In this document: in pieces, positions 16,865 through 27,800 of the stretch
Layout of the letters: the number at the start of each line of letters is the position of its first letter
Numbering within the stretch: position 1 is the stretch's first letter
Origin: Chitinophagaceae bacterium
Lineage (GTDB): Bacteria > Bacteroidota > Bacteroidia > Chitinophagales > Chitinophagaceae
Reading direction: 5' to 3'
DNA length: 48,472 bases
NCBI GenBank assembly: GCA_947381435.1
Contig: CANCVE010000022.1
Coordinates: forward strand, 1 to 48,472
Made by a program: the position numbers and the translations under genes
Notes under the pieces: generated by a model
The model's input: the letters and a program-made list of their open reading frames with translations, nothing else
Database searches by the model: none
What the model was told of the DNA's origin: nothing

Positions 16865-18517
16865 ATGTTGCCAGTTTTTAATAAATGTGTTGTAGTAACA
16901 GCTTCACTATTGTTTTTGTGTGTTTTGGGTAATGCCTCAACTACCTCATTGCGGATTGCGGATACTGCCATCAATCCTCCTCTTATCACATCAAGTTATA
17001 ATGATTCTTTTTACAATTCTGTAATAGAAGCAGCTTCGTGTATTGCACAGCCATACTTATTGCAACAGAATTATTATACCATGCCCGGCGTTACGGTAAG
17101 TGGAAGTTCGCTTAACTATAAGGGTATAAATTATCCTGTTTCCGAAAGCTATTTCAATCCCGGTACAGGTTACTATATAGCATCATCTTTATATGCACAA
17201 TATGGTATTAGTAACTTTAAATCTATATGGCCCAATCAATGTCCTAATGCATTTTATGATTCTGCAACCCATACCTTTTATTCTAAAATAGATTGTGTAG
17301 GTTTTGGTACAAGACTATTATCGGTTGTAGGAGGAACCACTACTAGTACAAATGCTTATCTTAACTTAATAAATAGGATTAAAACTAATAATGTGTCAAA
17401 TATTGCAGCAAAGGGTTTTGTTGCTACTGCTTATCAATTTGCAGTTGATTTCCCAACCCTAAAAACCGCACCCAAACCAGGATGGGCTTATATATCCGGA
17501 AATGTTTGTGATATTAATGTGATAGATGGATACAATAAAGTTCTTCGTAGTGGCGTGGGTACGTATAATGGCGTTCGCAAGGGTGGCTTTGCTCTTTGTT
17601 TGCCGGGTGATGTGCTTGCTTTTGGTTACGATTCATCATCTTCTTCTAATGGTCATTTTATGATATTAGATAAACAACCGCAATTGTTGGATGCTACTAC
17701 TCTTCAGACCTACTATCCTAAAGCTACTGCCACTAAGGTAAAAGCATTTGTAAAAGCTCATAAGGTTTATGCAGTTAGTGTAATAGATGATTCTGGAAAG
17801 GATGCACACTTCAATGATTCAAGAACTAGTTATAGTGGCATTGGTCATGGTACTGTTCTGATAGTAGCTGATACTGCGGATGATGCTCCTGTTGGTTTTA
17901 TTTTTTCGCCCTCTACCAATATTTCCTACACTCCTGTAGATACTTCTCATTGTTATGCAATTTCGGTAGGAAGGTTTGTAAGTGCAGCACAATTGCCTGT
18001 TTCATTAGCTTCTTTTAGTGGGAAAGTAAATAATAAAACTGTACTACTTAATTGGGAATCAGCAACTGAAATAAATGTAGAAAAGTTTGAGATAGAACGC
18101 AGTACCGATGGGAATAATTACAGTGTAGTTGGTAGTGAGAATGCCTTTGGGCAAGGTGGAAATAATTATCAGTTTTCAGATATTGCTCCACCATCGGGTA
18201 TTAGCTATTACAGATTAAGATTAATAGATAAAGATGGAACGCTTAGCTACAGTAAAGTAATAGTTATTCAGCTAGGTAGTAACACTAAGCCAATAGTTGT
18301 ATATCCCAATCCTACCAAGGATAATTTAAATGTTATTGGTGCTGAAATTACAAGGCTAGAAGTGTTTGACAACAGTGGGAGAGAGGTTTGTAATCAATTT
18401 TTCAATCATGCAACTAATCCAACATTAAAAGTAGGGAGTCTCACAAATGGAATATATCACTTAAGAATATTTACAAAGAAAGGTAAAAGTATCTTAGTTG
18501 ATTTTATGAGAGAATAA
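16865..18517 (+). CDS. Secreted NlpC/P60-like cysteine peptidase/amidase with T9SS sorting domain
   Basis: A 550-residue protein. It has a Sec signal peptide (basic start, VVVTASLLFLCVLGNA, cleavage near residue 24). Residues about 40-340 contain KIDCVGFGTRLL with C144 in a DCxGF context, then CLPGDVLAFGYDS and NGHFMILDK with H264. This is the Cys, PGDxxxF, GHxxI order of NlpC/P60-like papain-fold hydrolases. A region about 375-470 (LLNWESATEINVEKFEIERS) is the beta-rich domain often found before T9SS sorting domains. The C-terminus (VVYPNPTKDNLNVIG... ending LVDFMRE) is a type A sorting domain, so the protein is probably exported and surface-attached or released. Likely a peptidoglycan or peptide amidase; substrate unknown. 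Confidence 0.8.
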   Translation: MLPVFNKCVVVTASLLFLCVLGNASTTSLRIADTAINPPLITSSYNDSFYNSVIEAASCIAQPYLLQQNYYTMPGVTVSGSSLNYKGINYPVSESYFNPGTGYYIASSLYAQYGISNFKSIWPNQCPNAFYDSATHTFYSKIDCVGFGTRLLSVVGGTTTSTNAYLNLINRIKTNNVSNIAAKGFVATAYQFAVDFPTLKTAPKPGWAYISGNVCDINVIDGYNKVLRSGVGTYNGVRKGGFALCLPGDVLAFGYDSSSSSNGHFMILDKQPQLLDATTLQTYYPKATATKVKAFVKAHKVYAVSVIDDSGKDAHFNDSRTSYSGIGHGTVLIVADTADDAPVGFIFSPSTNISYTPVDTSHCYAISVGRFVSAAQLPVSLASFSGKVNNKTVLLNWESATEINVEKFEIERSTDGNNYSVVGSENAFGQGGNNYQFSDIAPPSGISYYRLRLIDKDGTLSYSKVIVIQLGSNTKPIVVYPNPTKDNLNVIGAEITRLEVFDNSGREVCNQFFNHATNPTLKVGSLTNGIYHLRIFTKKGKSILVDFMRE

Positions 18518-18675
18518 TTTTCATTTTGTATAAAATAGATTCGTTTTAAATAAGTTCTAAATGTGTCTTTTTTTGAAATATTTGATTAATTATTATAAAA
18601 TTGTGTTGATATAGTAAAAGGATTGTTAAACTATAATGACTATTAAGCCTGTTAATGTTTTTGTTTACCGAATTA

Positions 18676-18708
18676 TTTTGAAATTAAACTTACAATAGGT
18701 AACATTTG
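18676..18708 (+). promoter_or_regulatory. Candidate -33/-7 promoter for the giant adhesin gene
   Basis: TTTTG (18676-18680) is followed after 20 bases by AACATTTG (18701-18708), one mismatch from TAnnTTTG. Spacing fits the Bacteroidota housekeeping sigma factor. Transcription would start near 18715, leaving a leader of about 90 bases before ATG 18806. Confidence 0.45.
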
Positions 18709-18805
18709 CCAAAAATTATTAAAAATATATTAAACGAATTTAATAATCGGCTGTCAGTAGGCAGCATTTCATTAACATAATTCATCTAACGTTAAACTTG
18801 AAGAT

Positions 18806-21800
18806 ATGAAGCTCAGATTTTTACTTGCATTTGTTATCAATTCCATTTGTTTTTTTAGTTATGGTCAAACAAAGCCATTGTATTTTGTAAATGGTGCAAA
18901 CCAAAAGTTTAGTGTTTGTCAGAATTCGTCTGGTTTCGACTTTTCTAGTTACCTGACAACTTATGAGGCCACAATAGGAAAGTTCCTTTCATATACACCT
19001 CTAAGTGAAACTCAAAATGGAAGTTTTACGAATATTCCCAAGACTTACAAAAACGGAACGCAGATACTCACTCCAAGTAACACAGTATATGCTCCCCCTA
19101 CAGACTTTTCAGGAACAGATATATTTGTTATTCAGGTAAGCGATGGTACAAATACTGCTACCACTACTTTTACGGTAACCATTAATCCTTTACCAACTGT
19201 ATCTGCTATAATAGGCAACACAATTTCTTGCGGTACGGGTTCTAATAATTTATATAATACTACAGGAAATGGAGTCTGGACTAGCGATAACACACAGGTA
19301 AGTACTGTTGATACAAATGGTAGGGTGACGCCAATTACAGCTGGTTCTGCCAATATTGGGTATACCATTACCGATAGCAAAACGGGTTGTGTTAATACAG
19401 CTACTGTTGCATTTGTAGTAAGTGGTCCGCCTAACTTAAACGGTAGTTCTGGCACAGCAAATACTTGTGTTGGTTCTACTACTCAATATTTTAATGCAAC
19501 ACCCCTACAAACAGGATACACAACATATTGGACAAGCAACAATAAGGCTGTTGCTACTGTTGATAGTTCCACAGGGATAATTACAGGTGTAAGTGCTGGT
19601 GTAGCTGGAATAACCTATACTGTTGTAAATAATTATGGATGTTCTGCTGGAACAAGAAGGAATGTAACTATAGCAACCTCTCCTGTTGCTGATACTATTG
19701 GATACACTACCAAAAGCGTTTGTGTTGGTTCTACAATAGTTCTGACTAATGCTACTAGAGTAGGTTTCGGTGTTACACGTACTTGGTCTTCGTCTAATAA
19801 TAATGCTATTATTTCTAATGGTGTTGGAGCAGGTGGCGCTTCAGCTGAAAATGTGTTGGGTGCTATTCCAGGAACAGATTCAATTTTCTTTAAATTAACA
19901 AGTGGTGGATGTACTTCAAGTTCAAGTATTGTAGTTACAATTAATCCTAAACCAGTAATTGGTGCAATTAGTGGTACTGCTAACATCTGTACAAACAATA
20001 CCGTACAATTTAGCGATACAACAACAGGAGGTAAATGGACTAGTAACAAAACAACCGTTGCAACAATTGATAGTATTAATGGGTTACTAACAGCTTTATC
20101 TGCAGGTAACTCTACTATTAGATACACCGTTAAAAATAGTTATGGTTGTTCTGATTCTGTTCCTTTTGCTGTAACAGTTAGTGGAACATCTGCACTATCG
20201 CCAATAACAGGGAGTAGTACTATATGTATTGGTTCTTCTACAACATTCTCTAATGGTACTTTTGGAGGTACTTGGTCTAGTAGTAATCCAAAAATAGCAA
20301 CGATAGATAACACTGGCTTGGTAAGTGGTAAGTCTACCGGTGCTGATACAATTTATTATACTTATGCTAGTGGTGGATGTACACAAGTAGCATCATTCCC
20401 AATAAATGTTGCTTCTAGTGTAGCGGTAGCTCCAATTCAAGGTGCAGCGAGTGTTTGTATGAATGGCAACGTTACGCTGACTAATGCTACTGCCGATCCT
20501 ACTTCTTCTTGGTCAAGTAGTAACCAAAATGTTGCATTGGTAGATAACAATGGTAACATTACTACCATTAGTCCTGGTGTAGTAACAATACAATATACTA
20601 TCGGTAGTGGAAGTTGTATGGGAACGGCTAGTAAAAACTTTATTGTTTATGACTTACCTGCACTTAGTGACAATAGTATAAGTGATACTGCTCTTTGCGT
20701 GGGTTCATTTGTAAGGTTGAAGAATGATAGTATTGGTGGGGTTTGGAATACAACTAGTGCAAGTGCTACTGTAGATTCTACAGGTTTGGTTACAGCTGTT
20801 ACAAGTACTGGTCAGAGCTCAGTTATTAGCTATAGTATCACCGACAAACATGGCTGTTACAATGCTGCAGTTACTACAATAGGTGTTAACCCTGTTCCTA
20901 ATAAGTTTACTATTACAGGTTCAAATTCAACTTGCTATAGTACTTCAGGCAGTAGTATTACCTATACTACTAACCTTCCAGCGGGGCAATCGGCTAAATG
21001 GAGCAGTAGTAATAGTGCAGTTATAAAAGTAATTAATACTGGTACCGTTACAAACAATACAAATACTGTAAAGGCTGTAGGTATTGGTACTGCCAACCTT
21101 TATTGTGTTGCTTCAAACGGATATTGTACAAGAATAGACACATTACCTGTAACAATTTTGGCTAAACTACAAGCTTCTGAGATTGTAGGTTTAGACAATC
21201 TTTGTATGGGTACAAATGCCACATTTACTGATTCTACTTCAAGTGGTATTCCAACATGGACTCTTACACCGGTAACTGGCGGTACAGCAAATTTAGTAGC
21301 TTCTGGTGCTTCTGTAGTACTTACTCCTGTCACTACAGGTACTGCAACCATTAGATACGTATTAAATGGTGGTAGTAACGCATGTTCTGATACTGTTTAC
21401 AAGTCTATAACTATTAATGATACAACTGCCATTAAGCCAATTACAATCACGCCTACGCCTACAAACTATTGTTCAGGGTCTACTTATCAATTTACAAATG
21501 CAACAACTGGAGGAAAGGGGATTTGGACAAGTGGTACACCTGCTGTAGCTATTATTGATTCTACAAGTGGATTGTTAACTGCTATTTCTAACCCAAGTAG
21601 AAATGGTCAGCCTACAACAGATATTATTTCATATACTTTTTTAGATAATAAAGGATGTACCTCTAGAACAAGATATTCTGTACCTGTTTCTAGTGGAGGT
21701 AATCTTGGCACTATTACACTGGTAGGTGCAGTTAGTCCTATTTGTGCAAATAATACCTATAATTTATTAATGACTTTAACAAATCCGAACAGAACTGGTA

Positions 21801-24800
21801 GCTGGTCTAGTACTAAACCTTTAGTAGCTTCAGTGGATTCTATTAGTACTACTTCTGCTAAAGTTTCTGGTTTAACGTCGGGCTCAACTGTTATACAATA
21901 CCAATCTCCTGCGAGAGGTGGTTTTTGTCCTGCGCTTACAAATTTTAACCTTAATGTTTCCGCTGTACCTATTATTGTTCCGAACACTGGTGGTGATACA
22001 GTACTTTGTGTAGGACAGGCTACACAACTTTACAATGCATCTCCTACTCCTTCTGGTGCAAAGGCTGGTGTTTGGAGTTCTTCTGATAGTAAAGTTGTAA
22101 CTGTAAATGCTTATGGACTTGTTTCTGCAGTAGGTGCAGGATCTGCATCAATATATTACACTGAAACTAATGTATCCGCTGGTTTGTGTAGTAATTATAC
22201 CTCTACAAACTTTAAAGTTAATGCGGTGCCAACTGTTGCTAATATTACTAGTGCTAGTTCAGACATCTGTGTAGGAAGCTCAATAAAACTAAGTGATTTG
22301 ACATCAGGTGGTGTTTGGGGAATAAACGATTCAACGATTGCAACTATCAATGCCCAAACTGGTGATGTTACTGGTATTTCAGCAGGAAGTGTAATTGTAA
22401 CTTATTCTGTTACTGACCCAAATACAAATTGTACTTCAACTGTGTTTGGAAATGGAAATGTTATTGCATTACCTAATATTGAAGCAATAACAGGGCCTAC
22501 CAATGCATGTTTTGGAAGTACAACACAGTTATTTGATGCAACACCTCAAGGTACTTGGTCTAGCTCCGATAATAGTATAGCAACTGTTAGTAGCGCCGGT
22601 CTTGTTACTCCTAAAGGATCAGGGAAGGTTGTTATTTCTTATTCATACACAAACCCAACTTATGGTTGTTCAAATTTAGTAACTGATTCAATTGCTGTAG
22701 GTATTCCACCAACGGTTGCACCAATTACTGGTAACAATGTTATCTGTTCTAGTGGAATGAGCATTCTTTCGAATGCAACAACTGGTGGTACTTGGTCTAG
22801 CACAAACAATGCAGTTGCAACAGTAGATGCAAATGGAGTTGTTTCTCCAGTTTCTTTTGGAACAGATTCTATTAAATATACATTAGTTGATTCAGCTTCA
22901 AATTGTAGTACTTCTTCTGTATTAGTAGTTACAGTCAATCCAACACCAGTAGCTTCTTTTTCAGTCAACAATGCATCACAATGTTTAAGTGGTAATTATT
23001 TTGTGTTTAATAATACTAGTACTATTAGTTCAGGATCATTAAACTATTCTTGGACAATTGATGGTAAAACTGTTTCATCATTTAGCCCTACTTACACTTT
23101 CACAACCCCAGGAACTTACACAGTTAAACTTGTTGTAACTAGTCTGACTGGATGTTCTGATAGTGCAACACAAACAGTAACGGTTTATCCTCAATCTAAT
23201 CTTGAATTTTCTGTTAATAATAATAGTCAATGTTTGATTGGAAATAGTTTTATATTCAGTAATACATCGTCAATCAGCTCTGGGACCTCCACTTACAACT
23301 GGAATTTTGGTGATAATAGTTCAATTGTTACTTCTGCAAGTTCATCTTACACATATGGTAAAGCAGGTACATTTAATGTAATTCTTACATCCTCAACTGA
23401 TTTTGGTTGTATTGATAGTATATCTCAAGCTGTTTCTATTGCAGCAAATGTTATTCCAACTGTATCAATTAAGGCTTCTTCTTCTAATATTTGCACAGGT
23501 GCTTCTGTAGTATTTACTGCTTCCTCTGTAAATGGTGGTTCAACCCCTAGCTATGAATGGCATAAAAATGGTTCGGTTGTTGGTACAGGTATTACTTACA
23601 CTGATACTGCTTTAGTTAATGGAGATTCTGTTTATACCATATTAACTACTAGTACTGCATGTTATACGTCACTTACTGCTCAAAGTAGCAAAATTGGAGT
23701 AGCGGTTACTACATATGTTTTACCACGTGTAAGCATTGCAACTCCATCAACTACCATATGTTCTGAAACAAGTACAACTTTTACGGCTAGTCCAGTAAAT
23801 GGCGGATCTACTCCTTCATATCAATGGTTAGTAAATGGTAATAGTGTAGGCACTGGATTAACTTATACTTCTAGCTCATTTGCAGACAAAGATGTGGTAA
23901 GTGTTATCCTTACAAGTAGTGCAAACTGCGTATTGTCAAGAAGTGTTAATAGTAATTTAATTAATTTAGCTGTTAAAACATCAACAAGTTCTACTACTAA
24001 CTATTCAATTTGTGCTGGTACTTACTTCACTTTCAACGGAATAACTTATGACAGTGCTGGAACTTATGTAGCTCATTTAAAGAATTCAATTGGTTGTGAT
24101 AGTACCGCAACTTTAATATTGGCTGTTAAGTATGCTACTTCATCTACCACTAAAGCAAGTATTTGTAATGGTGACTCTTATTTGTTCAATGGTACAAATT
24201 ATAAAGTAGCAGGTAGTTATACCATTCATTTATTAAACTCACTTGGTTGTGATAGTAGTGCGACTTTAGTATTGACTGTTAATCAACCATCAACTTCTAG
24301 CACTAATATTTCTGCTTGTTCTAGTTACACTTGGAATGGCAGTACTTACACTAAAGGTGGAACATATACTTTCATCACTAAAAATGCAGTTGGATGTGAT
24401 AGTACTGCAAGCTTAATGCTAACAATTAATCAGCCTTCTACTTCTTCCGCAAGTGTTACCGCATGTAGCAGTTATACTTGGAATGGTACTACTTATACCA
24501 AGAGCGGAAATTATACTTATGTAACTAAAAATGCTGTTGGTTGTGATAGTACTGCAACTTTGGTACTTACAATAAATCAACCATCAACTTCATCTACTAG
24601 CATTACCGCTTGTAGTAGTTACACCTGGAATGGTTCTAATTACACAAAGAGTGGTTCGTACAACTTTGTAACTAAGAATGCAGTTGGTTGTGATAGTACG
24701 GCAACATTAATATTAACAATTAATCAGCCATCAACTTCGTCTACTAGCATTGCAGCATGTAGTAGTTATTCTTGGAATGGTTCTACTTACACCAACAGTG

Positions 24801-27800
24801 GAACATATACTTTCATAACTAAGAATGCAGTTGGTTGCGATAGTACAGCTACTTTAAAACTAACTATTAGTCAACCATCTACCTCATCTAATAGCATCAC
24901 CGCTTGTAGTAGTTACTCTTGGAATGGCATTACTTATACAAAGAGTGGTACTTATACTTATGTAACTAAGAATTTTGCTGGATGTGATAGTACTGCCACC
25001 TTGTTATTGACCATAAATTATCCATCAACTTCTTCTACCAGCATTACCGCTTGTAGCAGTTATTCATGGAATGGTACAACTTATACTAAGAGTGGTTCAT
25101 ACAATTATGTAACTAAAAATGCCTTAGGTTGTGATAGTACTGCTACCTTAATTTTAACTATTAATCAACCATCAACTTCATCTACTAGCATTACTGCTTG
25201 TAGCAGTTACGATTGGAATGGCAATACTTACACAAAGAGTGGTAACTACATGTTCGTAACTAAGAATGCTGTAGGTTGTGATAGCACAGCTACTTTGGTA
25301 TTGACAGTAAACTACCCTTCTACTTCTTCTACTAGCATTACCGCTTGTAGCAGTTACACATGGAATGGAACTACCTACACTAAGAGTGGTGCTTATACCT
25401 ATTTAACTAAGAATGCGGTAGGATGTGATAGCACTGCTACATTGATATTAACTGTAAACAATCCTTCTACTTCATCTACAAGTATTACTTCTTGCGATAG
25501 TTATTTTTGGAATGGATTTACTTACACTAAGAGTGGTACATATACTTATGTAACTAAGAACGCTGTAGGTTGTGATAGTACGGCTACCTTATTGTTGACT
25601 GTAAATTATGCATCAACTTCTTCAACCAGTATTACTGCATGTAGCAGTTATACCTGGAATGGCACAACTTACACTAAGAGTGGTAGTTATACTTATGCTA
25701 CTAAGAATGCAGTAGGTTGTGATAGTACTGCTACCTTATTGTTGACAGTAAATTATCCATCAACTTCTACCACAACGGCTAGTATCTGTGCGGGCAATAC
25801 TTATACATTTAATGGTAGTACTTATGACAGCGCTGGTACTTACCTTGCTCATCTAACAAATGCTGTAGGTTGTGATAGTGCTGCTACTCTAGTGTTGTCA
25901 GTACGATACCCTTCTTCGTCAATTACTAAAGCTAGTATTTGTGCTGGGAATACTTACTCATTCAATGGTAAGAGTTATGACGTTGCAGGTACTTATGTTG
26001 CGCATTTAACTAATGCAGTAGGTTGCGATAGTGCTGCTACTTTAATATTAACTGTTAATGCATTAACTTCTTCAACTACTAATTTGAGTATTTGCCCGAG
26101 CGAATTACCATATAAATGGAATGGTTTAAACTTCATTGGTGCTGGTTCACAAACTGCTCATCTGATAAATGGCAATGGTTGTGATAGTGCTGCAACATTA
26201 GTATTGTCAATAAATCAACCAACTAGTTCAAGTACCAAATTAAGTATTTGTTCCAGTGAGTTACCTTATACATGGAATGGCCTAACATTTACAGGTGCTG
26301 GTTCATTGACGGCTCATCTAACAAATGCTGTAGGTTGTGATAGTGCTGCTACTTTAGTATTGACAGTTAATCCTGTTACTACTTCAACCACTAGTATGAG
26401 CATTTGCCCAAGTTCATTACCTTATACCTGGAATGGTCTGACCTTTACAGATGCAGGAACTCAATCTGCACATTTAACAAATAGTAAAGGATGTGATAGT
26501 GTTGCTACGTTGATTTTATCATTAAATCCTACAAGCGCATCTACTATAAACGCTAGTATTTGTGCAGGTGCTTCTTACAGTTTCAATGGTAAAACTTATG
26601 ATAGTGCAGGTACTTATGTTGCGCATTTAACTAATTCATTTGGTTGTGATAGTGCCGCTACTTTGGTTCTTACTGTTAAGTATCCAACGTCATCAACTAC
26701 TTCAAATAGTATTTGTGCAGGTAATGGTTACAACTTCAACGGAACTATTTACGATAGTGCAGGAACTTACACCTTGCATTTAACTAATGCTGTAGGTTGT
26801 GATAGCACTGCTACTTTAGTTCTTTCAGTTAAATATCCTAGCATATCTACAACTAATGCTAGCATCGATTCTGGTAGTACTTATACATTCAATGGTTCAG
26901 TTTACAGTAATCCTGGTACTTATGTCTCTCATCTTACAAATAGTGTAGGTTGCGATAGTACTGCTAAATTGATATTGACAGTTATCAATCCAACTTCATC
27001 TACCACTATTGCAAGTATTTGTGCTGGTAGTAGCTACATGTACAGTGGAGTTGCTTACGATACTGCTGGTACTTTCGTTAATCATTACAAAAATGCAGCA
27101 GGTGGAGATAGTACAGCAACTTTAATATTGACTGTAAACGTTTCAACTTCTTCTACAACAACCGCTAGTATTTGTGCTGGTTCAGGTTATACATTTAATG
27201 GTACTAGCTATGATAGTGCTGGAACTTATACTACTCATTTAACTAATAGTTTTGGTTGTGATAGTATTGCAACTCTTGTATTAAGTGTTAAGTATCCAAC
27301 TTCTTCTATAACAACCGCTAGTATTTGTGTAGCTGGTTCTTACAATTTTAATGGTACTGCATATACTGCCGCTGGAACATACAATGTTCATTTCACCAAT
27401 GCTGCTGGTTGTGATAGTACTGCAACTTTAGTTCTTACTGTTAACAACACAGTATCGTCCATGACTACTGCTAGTATTTGCGCAGGAAGTACTTATACTT
27501 TCAACGGAATAAATTATGATAGTGCAGGAACGTATGTTTCACACCTTACAAGCTCTGTTGGTTGCGATAGTACAGCTACATTAATATTAAGTGTTAAATA
27601 CCCAACTGCATCTACTACAACCGCTAGTATTTGTTCAGGTAGCTCTTACTACTTCAATGGATCAGTTTATGATGTTGCTGGAACTTATACAGCACATTTA
27701 ACTAATTCAGTTGGTTGCGATAGTATTGCAACGCTAGTATTGTCTGTAAAAGATGCAAGTCGGTCTATTGCTAATGCAAGTATATGCTCAGGTAGCACTT

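Noticed and set aside
19132-22971. Several long minus-strand frames inside the giant adhesin gene
   Set aside because: They lie antisense to a clear signal-peptide-to-sorting-domain protein and result from its repetitive Thr/Ser/Val-rich codons.
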